Source: Lunularia cruciata
Taxonomy: Eukaryota; Streptophyta; Marchantiopsida; Lunulariales; Lunulariaceae
Assembly: GCA_948567375.1 (NCBI GenBank)
Contig: OX419757.1
Span: 35,650,001 to 35,714,000 of the forward strand
Reading direction: 5' to 3'
DNA: 64,000 bases
Within the stretch, counting starts at the first letter, position 1. Every line of letters starts with the position of its first letter. This document shows positions 34,826-46,929 of this stretch, one piece after another. The notes under the pieces are model-generated. The model worked only from the letters and a program-made list of their open reading frames with translations. It did no database searches and was not told where the DNA came from. The translations under genes were made by a program, and so were the position numbers.

Positions 34826-35530
34826 TTATTTTTTGTGCCACTACCAAGGATAAAAATCTTGGAAGTGGAAGAATACAAAGCCAAATCCTAAGCTGATTGT
34901 CCAACCAATATGAGTTTTTACATCAAGAGAACAACAAGAAGAGAGAGCTCATAGACAAACTTTGCACCTTGAAGAAGAAGATTGCTAGAAGCTCTAATTC
35001 ACTAGTGAAGAATATGAGAAGGAGGCATTAGATCTACAACTTCTTCACACAATCCAAGAAGCCTTGGGAGAATTCAAAAAAAAGAAACAAGAAGTTGGGT
35101 AGTGAGGTTACTTTATATCCCCTCATCCCAAGAAAAAAAAAGATTCAAGTGGGCAGACATATTCATTGCAACATAGTACACTGAATTCCTCCAAAGTTGT
35201 CAAGGGAGTTGGTTACTTAAAAGAATTTATTCATGAGAAGAAAACACAAATTTTGATGGAAGAAGAGTATCAATACATCTTACACACGATTCCTTGACTA
35301 GTTCAAAGGGATATTAAGGAGCAATTGGATGATATTGACTCTCTTCCTCCACCTGAGGTTGAAGTCGACATACCCTTAAAAGAAGAGCCTATCAAATAAG
35401 ACCCATTATCAAATTTGGTACCAGCCCAAGGGATCCCTGGGCTGAACCTAAAGCACAATCACCAACTTGTATCTCTGGCCAATCCAATTTCACACTACCA
35501 TAACCTACTCATCAGACTTACTACCTGACT

Positions 35531-36970
35531 TTGTTACTTGCTACCAAACAAGCATACCAGAAGTACAATAGGACAGAACTTGATGAAGATCTTGATGAGT
35601 TTATCAAGGAGTTTGAAGTGATCTCCTTTGCCAACAAGGAGCACAACACTACAGATCGGCTGCAGATTTTCCCTAAGTCTAGTCTACAAGAAAGCAAGGA
35701 GCTGGTATACCCATGTAACCCAAAAGGGGTGCAAGCAAACCAATTGGACAGAACTTTGGGAGAAATTTATGGAACAGTTCCAAGAAGTAGATTACGATAT
35801 GAGTGGCTTTGTGGAACTTAATGATTTAGACCAAGGCAAGAATAAGAAGTTGAGAGAATACTTTGAGCAGTTCATGGCTCTACTAAACTAAGTACCACAA
35901 CAATTTGGTATGGTGTGCTACTCTGATGCCCAAGCCATTACCTGGTTCCTTGGCAGATTATCACCAAAGATTTGTATTTTTGCTAAGGAGAGGAATGTAA
36001 ATTCCATGGACACGGTGCTCAAGCATGTTGCCCAATACAAGGGGGCCCACCCTTATTCATCCAATAACAGAGGAAATTGGGAGAAAAGGCAAGAAGCCAA
36101 GATGAAGAGCTTCTTGTAGTACCTCTACTTCTTCAAAAGAATCCTCCATGTCGTCCAATTCTCCTTCATAATCCAAAAAGATAAAAAGCCAAGAAGAACT
36201 AGAAGGCAAGGAGGAAAGAAATTATTGACCCTTCTAACAAAAACTAGAAATAAAATAAACACTAAGCTGGAGAATCTGACGGGTGTGATCCTCTTTTATG
36301 GGGTGCAACATCAACCGACCATGATCTTTTGTGAAAGGTTTGAGTAAGAGCATGCATGTTGGGACCCAAAAGATCGTGAACTATGCCTGAGTAGGGCAAA
36401 GTCAAAGGAAAATTTGGTGGAGGCTTGTAGCAATACTAAGGTGCAAATCGTTTGTCAGACTTGGGTATAGGGGCAAAAGACTAATCAAACCATCTAGTAG
36501 CTTGTTCCCTCCAAAGTTTCCCTTAGGATAGTTGGATCACGAGAAGTAAAGTGAATGCTTAGAAGCATCAGGGATGAAACATCCTTGACATAGTCTCAAA
36601 TTTTAAGATCCAAATGATTAGGGCTAAGGACAAAAGAAAACCTCCTTCATTTGGAAGACCAAATGTATAGTCCACTACATGTGGCAAGTTGCATGCCAAC
36701 ATGGAGTGCTTGACCTAGCACTAGCATTAGAAATTTCATTTCTAGTGCATTAGATTGATTGGGTTCCAAGCTCGGACCAAAATGAGGAAGAAGAGGTGGT
36801 GTACCAAACACAAGAGGTTCAACCTTAGGGGAGCGCATTTTACCAAGGTCCAAGGGAGTATGACAATAATGCTCCCCAGCAAAGAATGCCAATGGGCAGC
36901 CAAAATAAGCCTCAAAATGTTTCATCGGATGCCTTTTACAATTGTGGTTCTATGGGCCATTGGTCCTTGA
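35531..36970 (+). pseudogene. gag of element A
   Basis: A plant Ty3-type capsid region: EDLDEFIKEFEVISFANKEH, then KKARSWYTHVTQKG, and AQAITWFLGRLSPKICIFAK (near 35,930-35,990). Frame changes occur around 35,640-35,830 and a stop near 35,890. The zinc-knuckle region (36.6-36.97 kb) is heavily decayed compared with element B and is interrupted at 36,978 by an LTR-like insertion. Confidence 0.75.
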
Positions 36971-36977
36971 ATTGTCC

Positions 36978-37666
36978 TGTAACACCCATTTGTGCATGTG
37001 TGTGGTATTGTGATATTTAGCTTGGTATAAAAAGTACTTGAGAGATATTATTTATATAGAGATAAAGGATGGTTCTACATTAGTCATGATTAGTTAGAGT
37101 TAGTCATAGCTAAGATAAAGGGGACCTTACTTTAGAGGAAGTGAAAAAGATGAGCACCACTATTTTGGATTCTAGTGTGTTGACTTGGTATTATTCCTAG
37201 GTGTTTGGCTTTGAGGAAAGAGTTGAGAACTCTTGGGCATGCAAGCCTTTTTGTTTTGGATTCTTCTATAGTCCAAGGATAGCTTATGTGAAGGAATCCT
37301 TGACTTAGTGGTTGGGTCAAGATAAGATCACATGCTAGTGGAATATGCCCATGTGAATGGATATTCCTTTCTACTTTTGACTTTACTTGACTTTTAGTCT
37401 AGTAACTTGAGTTACTATAGTAATTAGTAACTTTGGTATGTAACTATTTTGCAAGTATATAAACAAGAGGTAAGGAGGTACTCATCATCCTTTCATTTGT
37501 AACTATCTCTCTCTCATTGAGTTCTCTATGGAGCAATGTCTTGAGTCTTGGAGTGTTAGCCTTGGAGGAGTATGATGGTGTTGAAGTTCCTTACCTTCTT
37601 AGTCCATGGTGCGTTACCATAATAGCCATCAGAGGTTCATCTTGAGTGAGATACAGGCCAGCTCAT
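36978..37666 (+). mobile_element. Solo-LTR-like insertion in gag of element A
   Basis: About 689 bp beginning TGTAACACCC and ending near CCAGCTCA(T), flanked by TGTCC on the left and (T)AGTCC on the right. The gag sequence on either side is continuous with that of element B (CATTGGTC... and AATTAGGTATGTTTCACTATG), so the intervening DNA is an insertion. A TATA-like GTATATAAACA near 37,456 fits an LTR promoter. No internal domain remains. Confidence 0.65.
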
Positions 37667-37739
37667 AGTCCTGAGTTGAGGTGTCAAATTAGGTATGTTT
37701 CACTATGTGGAATTGTAAGGGTTCTAGTCACATTGGAAA

Positions 37740-38990
37740 TCAGTGCACTCAACCACTAAACCCAAAGCCCTGATAAAATATGTATAGACTCCGGTTGAGC
37801 AAGCAGCATTACAATCAAAAGGAGATGCTATTGTGAACTATATTACAATTGAGGAAGAAAGACCTCAAGAAGGAAGTCTTGCTCTAAAAGTGGAATGGCC
37901 AGACCTTGCAGTGTTGAGAGTTGAAAGTAGGAAAGAAGTAGCGTGATCTCAAAGAAGTGAGCACTTCTTTTTTTTCCTCTAAAAAGGCAAAGAGACTTTG
38001 GCCTAAGTCAATCTTATCTATAAAAGAGGAGAAATCTTGGCAAAAGCTAAAGCTAAAGCCTTGCAAAAGGAAATCCATGAGGCAGTACAAAGAACTCATG
38101 AGATGAGTTTGGAGGAGGACTTGAAGATGAAACCTCTTGTTTTTGTGGCTGACATCAGATCCGCAGTAGAGGATCTGATCCAAGCTGAGGTGGGTAAATG
38201 CAAAGTACCTTGGGTTTAGACCACCTATACTTGGTCACGATCTTGAAGCAACCCAAAGTAAGGTCGGAGAAGGATGAGACTTCAAACCCAAAGACCAAGA
38301 TGAAGAAGGTGAAGTTTGGAGGAGTACCTCCATACAATATTGTGGCAGATTTGGTGTCCATGCAGGCCAATGTAAAATTTAAGCAATTGTGGGAGGACAA
38401 CAAGTTGTACAAGTAGCAGCTGAGTTTGGCCCTCAAGAAGGTTAGAGCAAGGACCAAGAAATATTTTCATATTGAACAAGAAGATTTGAGATCTCTTGAA
38501 GTGGATGCAGAGATTGAGGGATGTATTATAACATTTGGACCAATTGACTTGGGTTCAAGTGTGAATGTGATGATAGAAGATACCGCACATCAATTGGGGT
38601 ATCACATGTTTGAGTCAACAGCCTAAATTTTGAAATTTGTGGATCAAACCAAAAGATGATCTTTGGTCATGTTGTCTAATATCATCATGCTCATTAGAGG
38701 AGTGCACTGCAAGTTGAATTTCATTGTGTTGAGACTAGTGACTAAAATTGGTAATTCCATTGTTGATCAAAAGACCTTGGCTGTACAATGCTCAAGATGT
38801 TCGGATTGGTACTAGAAAAAGTTGCGGTTTAAGGACATTTGGTCCAAAGACCAGAATTTGGTGATGGTGAGTTGGAAAAAAGTTCCCTACCTTGAGGAAA
38901 CAACTTTGTTAGAAGATGAAAACAAACCAAAAGATTTGTGGTCTTCATCTTTGGAAGACTCGGATGAAGAAGTCTAAGTCAATTACTCGA
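37740..38990 (+). pseudogene. Protease region of element A
   Basis: A charged spacer (EEDLKMKP near 38,115) is followed by an aspartic protease core, PIDLGSSVNVMIEDTAHQLG (38,539-38,600). The catalytic D-S/T-G reads Asp-Leu-Gly, as in several plant Ty3 lineages. The acidic stretch after it matches element B (GDSKDKVH region). Interrupted by stops. Confidence 0.7.
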
Positions 38991-39099
38991 AATGCTACAA
39001 GGTGGAGGTTGAAGATGAAAGACCCAAATGACATCACCTTGGGTAAAAGTGATTTGGAGGAAGGAGGTCTGAACTCTATTTGATTTGGATTACACCAAG

Positions 39100-40765
39100 T
39101 CAATCATGTTAAAGGAGTCATCAACCTTGATGACTATCAAGAAGTAGCCTTATCCAAAGGAATTTTTTTGGAAATGTCAAAGACAATCACTTCAAACAAG
39201 TTGGCAAGATACACTTCCTTGTTTATTAAGTACCATGATTTATTTACCTGGTCTATTTATCAAATGTCAAGAATTACCAAACAATTTAAGGAACATTGGA
39301 TTGAACTAGTTGAAAGTGCAGTTTTGGTTTGGCAGAAATAATATCACCTAAACCCAAATTACTCATTTTTGGTAGAAGATGAAATTGACAAGTACTTAGG
39401 CCGGAATGATTTTTCCAGTCTTGAGCAATGAATGGGTCTCTTCCATTTTCATTGTTCCAAAGAAGAAGATTAGGAAGATTTGGGTGTGCCAAGATTTTTG
39501 CAAACTTAACATAGTCACAAGAAAGGATCATCATCCTTTGCCTTTTACCGATACCATTTTAGACCAAGTAGTTTATCATCCTTGCTATAGTTTTCTTGAT
39601 GGATTTTCAGGCTACAATCAAGTATCTATTTGAGAAGAAGACAAGGATAAGGCCACATCCAGTACTGATTGGGGCACATTGGCATACAATCAAATGCACT
39701 TTGGGTTGTGTAATGCTCCCACTACTTTCTAGTAGATGGTGAATGCCATTTTTAAAGATTTTCTACAAAAGTTTGTGGAAGTTTTCATTGATAACTTTTG
39801 TGTGTTTGGCCAAAGAGAATTACATTTGCATTACCTTTGCAAAACTTTTGAAAGGTGTCGTGTTGTGAGCTTGTCATTGCAACCAAAATATTTCCTCACA
39901 ATGGAGGAAGAGATTCTTATGGAGCATCAGGTCTCAAGCTAAGTTATTGAAGTTGATGTCGAGAAGATGAAAGTTAGCTTAGCTTTGGAATCTCCAAAAA
40001 ATATTCAAGAGCTGAGAGATTTCTTGGGACATGTCGGATACTACATATGCTTTGTGTCAAATTATGTGGTGCTAGCTACACCTTTAACAAAGCGACTAAA
40101 GAAGTTAGAAGACTATTTGAAGCAAAACAAGAAGAAGCTCTCCAAGTGTTGAAGAAAAACTGATGGAAGCACCAATTATGAGGCCTCCAAATAGGGATGC
40201 TCATTTCCATGTGTATGTGGATACTTTGTCCATGGCAATTGGAGTAGTCCTAAGTCAAAAGGATGAGAAGAAGAAAGACTATCCAATTTATTATGCTTGC
40301 TGACACTTTTCAGTTGCATAAAAGAAGTACACTTGTACTGAAAGAGAGGCCCTTGGAATGGTGTATGCCTGCAAGAAATTTCACCACTACTTATTGGGAT
40401 ACAAGTTTTTCTTCCATATGGACCATTATGCATTGCAATATTTGATGAAGAAGGTGGACTTGTCTGGGAAAATTGCAAGATAGATCTTGTTATTACAAAA
40501 TTTTACCTACACTCTACAAGTAAGGAAGGGAGCTTTGCATGTAAATGCAGACTTCCTATCCAGGTTGGAAACTCAAGGCCAATATTTAGAGGTAGATGAT
40601 TATTTTCTTGACAAAGAATTGTATCAGTTGATGGTAATGCAAAGTACAAGGTATGTGGCCAAATATCATTACTTGCATACTTGCTTACTTGAGGGACTAG
40701 ACTCAAAGCAAAGGGCAGTCTTCTGCAGGAAAATGAGACCATACCAGCTAAAGCACATCATTTAG
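39100..40765 (+). pseudogene. Reverse transcriptase and RNase H of element A
   Basis: RT motifs: CQDFCKLN, HHPLPFTDTILDQV, YSFLDGFSGYNQ, FGLCNAP and the catalytic box at about 39,780-39,810 reading FIDNFCVFG, where the second Asp has become Asn. Two consecutive TAG codons at 39,730-39,735 replace the QQ found in element B. Next come SPKNIQELRDFLGHVGYY and RNase H pieces ending in NADFLSRLE (40,540-40,570). No integrase is seen before the similarity ends near 40,765. Confidence 0.85.
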
Positions 40766-40769
40766 GATC

Positions 40770-43430
40770 TTATTTTTGGTCCAAATATGAGTCTAAAATT
40801 GGTGTTACCTAGCACAAAAATTGGAATGTCTCCCATTGCTCCAAATTTTATTGGCCTTTTTGTATTGGAATTTCTTGATCCTCTTTCAATCTTGGTTGCC
40901 ACTAGTGGCAATGTATAATTTTCCATAACTCTCAACTTCTCTGCTGCACAAAAAATATATTTACAAAAACACCACCAAAATTTGAAAGAATTGTTGCCAT
41001 ATGATTAGTGATAGGAGTATTACAACACAGAGTGAGAATCTAGTTTGTAGGTGAGAAGACATATTTGTGGCATTATCCACCAAAAGATTTTCCAAATAAA
41101 TCTATGCAAGTCACCTTCTATACAGAGATGTGGCTATCAAATTTGTTATCCATGTTACTTATTGTGTTTAACATTTATTTAATTATGGTGCACCTAAAAC
41201 ATCCATAAGCAGGTGCTTGATTTTCATAAATGGATGCAAGGTGCACTAATTGTCCACTCTCAAATATTATGGGGGATTCAGTCATTACCTCATCATTGGG
41301 TTACCAAGTTCACTAAAAGTAGTTACAAAGTTTGTTTTTTTATCCTATAGACATCCATGAAATATATTTTTCCATCCCCTATTGTGTAAGGTAGAGAAGA
41401 TCATGTGGATGCTCAAAAACCAATCCCAAAAGCACACCCATTGAGAAATTCAGAGAATGGAGTGAAGGATGAGCAAAGAAGTAATTCTTAAGTTATAGCT
41501 ACACATTTGAATGATGGTCATCAAGGAAAGAAGAGGTCATAAATAGCCAGTGGATGGAATTTCTATAAGGCAAATAAAGTATTTATTGAGAAATTTGATG
41601 GTCTAGACTGCATATTTATACTCTCATACTTGATCTAACATAAAGGAATGGTGCAAATGGCAATCCTTCCAAGGTAGAATATATGATTATGGTGACTTTG
41701 TGATCCTCTTGGTTGCTACTTAGGGCATATATGATATACTTATCTTGTAGGATAACCAATTTCTATGCAAAAAGCAATGAACCCTAGGGCAATCTCACGG
41801 TGTCCTTATGAGCTAAGAGGAGTAAAGTCCATTGTGAGAAGAGAGCTAATAAAATCTAAGTAGAGATATCTCTCTTAGTCATGTAATGATATAGCTCGTA
41901 ATAGTAAAGAGAGCATGGAGCCCATGAGCTAACATAAGGGCATAGGGATCTCAATACACATATGTGGTCTAGGTAAACTTAATAGGAATGATTAAATAAG
42001 ATGAAGAGATTTAGCCATGAGGACGAGTCTGGCAGGCCAAAATAGAGAAGATATGAGTGCAAAGAGGGTTTGAGTAGAGGTGGCTTCTACACTCATTTAT
42101 ACAAATCTAGATCTCTCTTGATGCTATGCTAGTCCAATGCTCATACATGGATAATCCGGACAAGATTGTGTGTATCATTAATGAGTTTGTATATATGGAT
42201 GTGCAAGCAGGAGAATCTGATCCTATAGTGGTGGTGGGTGTATAGAGCTAGGGAAGGGGTTGTGGTAAGGATGTAAAAAATGGGTGTTATAAAGGATGTG
42301 AGATCCTCCCAAGGACAATCAATCCATGTGGGTTCTCTCCTAAGGACGACAAGGGACATGTTAAGAGGATGAAAGGGACTCCACCAATATGAACTTGAGC
42401 CACAATAGGTAGGTATGTGATGAAAAATTTAACAATGGGATCTACTCCTTGATTACATGTATGTTGTATAGTGTACTCAATGAGGAGTATTGCATGAGAT
42501 AGTTACCCTTCCTTATGCCAAAAACAGAATATGAGCATAATGAACTATTCTACTACACAAAAATACAAAGGAAAACACATAACCAAAGGCCAGTGCATAT
42601 AGAGCAAAACTATGGATCCAAAAATTAAAGGAATAAAAGAAGGGGATCAAATAAAGATAACAAACAAGAAATAAGAAATAAGAGATATGAGAAGTGTTTA
42701 TGTGTGATCCAAAGAGGTCACATCCCTTTCAAAAATAACTCTAGCGTCAGATCCAATATCCACCACCAACCGGGCACCTCTCACTTCCCCTATCAGCATT
42801 GAACCAGGACTGCAAATCTTTTTTCAATCAAGGACCTCAATTTGAGTTAGTATATCAAGTAAAAATCAACGGATTTGAGTTTTGATCAAGTTTGAGACTG
42901 GAGTTGGATAATGATGTTATCATTATTAGTAAAAGAACTGACAAAATTAATATATAAAGTTAATTTTCATAGAAAATATTGACATTAATCATCCTATATT
43001 TTTTTGTTCTCTTAGAAATGACAAAAATAGACAATACAATTTCAAGTTTGTATCCCACATGATATATATGTAATAAAAAGATTGTCTGGAGATCTCCTTT
43101 ATCGAATTAAGTGTGAGTTGTGATGCTTCTCCGTGCTTTTCCTCAATCCCAATATCCTATGTCTTATTTCGAACACTTAGAAGAATAATACTACGTGCTA
43201 ATGTGAGTATCTAGAAAAATAATTTTGTTAGTTCGTGAAATGGTCGCAACATAGGATTAACGTCCTACGTCAAGTTTACAAAGAATGTTGTTAACTCATT
43301 TGGCCAACTTTGGGTACGGTTAAACGAACTGCCAAATATAGGTGAGTGTTAAGTCTTCCTCTCCCCGGATACGTGGTGGGTATGGGATCAGGCTCTCGAG
43401 TGCAAATGTTGGTCCTAGAGCCCACGGGTA
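40770..43430. other. AT-rich stretch without recognised gene
   Basis: No frame of note on either strand and no recognisable transposon domain. The sequence is probably old repeat DNA. The minus-strand frame at 42,141-42,359 has no support. Confidence 0.45.
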
Positions 43431-43501
43431 TTATGTCTCATCAATCAAGTACTACTGAACTTAGAGTTAAGTCCACGCCATCGTACATAGAAACAATATA
43501 A

Positions 43502-43587
43502 AGATAATATATAGGAAAAAGGCGATCGCGTAGGAAAAGCGAAGGATGGGAAGACCCCATCAAGCCCCAATAGAGATAATATATAGG
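43502..43587. mobile_element. Short 58-bp insertion with 14-bp target-site duplication
   Basis: AGATAATATATAGG is found at 43,502-43,515 and 43,574-43,587, exactly flanking a 58-bp insert (43,516-43,573). The insert holds AAAAAGGCGATCGCGTAGG and GAAGGATGGGAAGACCCCAT and matches the 22.87-kb copy with a few substitutions, extended by CAAGCCCCAATAG. Minus-strand reading gives a T-rich end (GCCTTTTT) next to the duplication. Confidence 0.8.
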
Positions 43588-43756
43588 GGATTGTTAAATC
43601 GGCCTCTCTCTTTGTTAAAACGGCCCATATCCGTACCCGGTACTTACGCCATTGGCTGTCAACCAGTAAGCTAATTCTCACAACCTACTGAACCACGTTC
43701 TCAGGAGGTAAAGGATGGATCGTTTTAACAAAAAGAAGAGGTAGATTTAACGATCC
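43588..43756. mobile_element. 169-bp inverted-repeat (MITE-like) element
   Basis: GGATTGTTAAATCGGCC followed by TCTTTGTTAAAACGGCC at 43,588-43,626 is the inverted, diverged counterpart of 43,717-43,756 (GGATCGTTTTAACAAAAAGA then TTTAACGATCC). Arms are about 39 bp. The 90-bp centre has no coding capacity. I cannot define a clean target-site duplication. Confidence 0.65.
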
Positions 43757-44459
43757 GCTAATAGGTATTTGTTTCCAACTTTCTTCAAATTTGCTTCATT
43801 GACATTGAAATTTCAAGCCTTTACACAAAGGTCGATTGTAACCTACTAGAAATTGATAGATATAATAAAGGCAATCCTGTTTTGGCTTGATATTTTGACC
43901 TTATTGGCCATATGACCCGTTTCAAAAAGTCTTGATTTCTTTCATATTTATATTTAGTGATTTGTACAATTTGGCATCTAAAATTGAACAACACAAAGAA
44001 AAAATAGCCTATAATATACCCCAAAGGAACAAAAGAAAGGAGTACAAAGGGACCCGGTGCAAGAAGGGGGCATGGAAGCCTAATGAGAGGAGCAAAAACT
44101 CCAACCCAAAATACCTCCTCACAAGAGCAAGGAAAGACAAAGAAGAAGAGAGATCTGCTAAGTGAAGAGCCACCAATGCACCTATTGTTGGACAGCGTGT
44201 TTGAGGTCATCTAAAGGAATGTATGGCAAGTGAGGAAGGAAAGCCCTAGCCAAAATGGGCACTCCTACAGCCATCGCCCGTCTACAAAGGCTCAAGGCCT
44301 GAAAACATTGTAGAGTGACCAACACTCTGTTTAAGGTAGTAAGTGAGCATGGCTTGCGAGACAACCATAGCTCCTCTCCTCAATAATGACCCTATGTAGC
44401 AACCAAAGCAACTTGTCAAAGTGATGATACATATGTCCAAAGATCTCCATTGATAGTAT

Positions 44460-44790
44460 AAAACTCCAAGGAGAGAAATAGGAGAACTGAAGATTGGAAG
44501 AGAAAGTCACATTGGAACACTAAAGTGAAGGAAACTACAAATGTCTAGCCTGAGATTGGGCTTTGGTATTTATAAGTAGCTTGGGTACAAGACTTCCAAA
44601 ATGTTTTCAAGGAAGATTTCTTCTAGAAGTCACCTTAATTGGAGTGTAACCTAAGTTAGCTATTTACTTGGCATACAAGCTAAAATAGCTGTCAACTTGG
44701 CATACAAGTTACTCAATCCTTGAAAAGTTCCTAGATGCTTTTAGAACATTCTTAGAATTTCCTTTATGTATGATAGTTCCAAGTTATATC
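44460..44790 (-). repeat. LTR of fragment D
   Basis: Aligns with 59,490-59,870 of element C, including the shared block GAGAGAAATA.GAGAA, GCTTTGGTATTTATAAGTAG and acttgg.gtgcaagc-type repeats. On the minus strand TATAAATA (44,574-44,567) is a TATA box in the direction of the element. It may extend further left to about 44.18 kb. Confidence 0.6.
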
Positions 44791-44799
44791 TTGTTTCAA

Positions 44800-45440
44800 C
44801 TATATGTTGCTCTAAATTAACTTTGGCCAACTCCATTTTAGTATTTATTTTCTCACCGCTAGTTGGTGATGTCCTCATTGCCATGCATCTTCTACCTCTT
44901 GTATAGCCCCATATGCGTTGTGCAGATGAGAAAGAGGTTCCCATGTGGCATCATAAAGAGGATACCCTTTCCAAAGGATCTTAATTTAGTGTGTCATTGA
45001 TAGCCATGTTGGATGTGACATTTCATCTCTATTAGCTTTGGTTTACTCCATATTATTACATATTCACCCATCCCTTATTGGTGACACCTTCATTATCATG
45101 GAATCTTTCAACTCTTGTTTAACCACTTGTGCATTGTGAAGATGAGAAAGAGATTCCCATATGGGATCATGAAGCGGATACAAGAGAATAATTTAGTGTG
45201 TCATTGATAGCCATGCTGGATGTGATGTTTCATCTATATGCTCCTCCATATTAGCTTTGGCTAACTCTATATTATTACATATTCCCCCATCCCTTAATGG
45301 TGACACCTTCATTATCATGGAATCTTTCAACTCTTGTATAACCACTTGTGCATTGTGAAGATGAGAAAGAGGTTCCCATGTGGGATCATGAAGCAATACA
45401 CTTTCCAAAGGATCTTATATTCAATGTGTTATTGGTGGCC
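44800..45440 (-). repeat. Three tandem copies of about 210-230 bp
   Basis: The block TCATTGATAGCCATG starts at 44,994 and 45,201, with a variant at 45,429. Each unit contains the TCTATATTATTACATATTC or related block and AGATGAGAAAGAG.TTCCCAT. A single copy of the central block exists in element C near 59,895-59,945, so the array arose by local amplification between integrase and LTR. Confidence 0.75.
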
Positions 45441-45639
45441 ATGTTAGAAGTCACGACCATGTTAGATGTCATGACATGCAAATATATGATTAGTTTTGTG
45501 TTCTTCATGATCATTGATAAGGATTGAAGGAGGAGGGATTTGGACACAAGTATTAAAGGAAGATTGGTTAGAAAGAAAAGGTTTTAACTTGGAAATATGA
45601 AAGAAATGATAGAGCTACGTATGACTAAGAAGTGCAAGT

Positions 45640-46880
45640 CAATAGGTAACACAATAAATGATCTAAGTAATCTCAAATGGACCTATCCAATTTAGAGTAA
45701 GTTTAAAATTTTGATGGAGTTTGATTTGATTAGAGTAAGTTTACAAATTTGAGTGTCAAGAGGAAGAGAGAGGTTATGAAAGGAAACCATGACCCTATTG
45801 CTTACTTGAAAGGTGAGATCATGGCAATATCTATCATTATATTGCTTTTGATGATTTTGTGTGACAAGAAGATGAGACTTGGCTTGATGTAAATATGAAG
45901 ATATCTTGGACAAGAAGGTGGAAGTATGAGGAACATGAGATGTGCATAGAGTAAGAAGAGAATAAAGAACAAGTGGATCTTGTCCATAATTGAGAAGGAA
46001 AGGAGAGAATCATGCACTTGCCTACTTGGACTTATTATATGTAGATTTGGTAGCGACAAGACAAGTATCCCAATTGGTGTGATGAACATTGACAAAGGCA
46101 CATAACATGTCTTTGAAGGTGTGATTAGCTCATTCAATCTACACATCAGTTTGAGGATGATATATTGTAGATAAAGCAAGCTTAGTTCCAAGTAGCTTGA
46201 AGAGTGCTTGCCAAATGTTCCAATAAATTGGTGATAATAATCAAAGATGAGAACCCTTGGCATCCCATGGTGCTCAAAGACAATATCAAAGTAGATTGGG
46301 GCCACGGTTCTACTATATCCATGGTAGATGTGATGTGAATTTGCTTGTTGAGCTTATCAAAAAACATCACAATTGTTATATGGCCTTGGTTGGTCTTTGG
46401 CAAGGATGTGATGAGGTCTAAGTTATCTATATATTACCATCAAGCAGATGGAAATAGTAGTGGTTGCATTAGTCAACTTGGTTTTTGGTTGCCTATCTTG
46501 TTATATTGGCAACTCTAACAAGATCAAAGAAACTCTCAAACCTCTCATGCCATGTTTGGCCATCACCATTGACATTGTAGGGTACTCAAAGTTTGTTCAC
46601 ACCCATGTGATCAGAAATTGGTAAGTCATAGGCCTCTTAAAGCTGCATAAGTTGTAGATTGTCCAAATTTGGAATATAGATCCAGATCTCATAAAATAGA
46701 AGGCCTTTCTTGAAGTAAAATGTGTTGCATTCCTTGTCACGTGTTGCAAAACTACGTTGCACTAGTTGAAAGAAGAAGTCTTGTTGTAAAGCAATTCTAA
46801 ACTTTATGTGGACCTTTGAGTCAGTTGACACTGTGGTAATTGTTGTTTTTATGAGAGATTCAAGAAAACTCTTCAAATTG
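45640..46880 (-). pseudogene. Integrase remnant of fragment D
   Basis: Minus-strand pieces matching element C: PKTNQGHITIVMFFDKLNKQ (integrase core, near 46,403), the second-Asp region, and the C-terminal QAKSHLLVTQNHQKQYNDRY with HDLTFQV (45,900-45,800). Several frameshifts and stops. No function expected. Confidence 0.75.
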
Positions 46881-46929
46881 GGTTGTTGTGATAAGACATC
46901 AAGAATGATATGGAATTTTCTTGGTTTTT

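Larger units (their letters stand above)
31700..40770 (+). mobile_element. Decayed Ty3/gypsy-type element A
   Basis: Order on the plus strand: coiled-coil ORF (31.7-34.0 kb), LTR (34,092-34,825), gag, protease, RT and RNase H (to 40,765). It is homologous along its length to element B on the opposite strand. The integrase is not recognised and no second LTR is found downstream, so it is truncated or rearranged. Many frames are broken by TAG, TAA and TGA at Gln, Arg and Trp positions, as expected from methylcytosine deamination. Confidence 0.85.
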
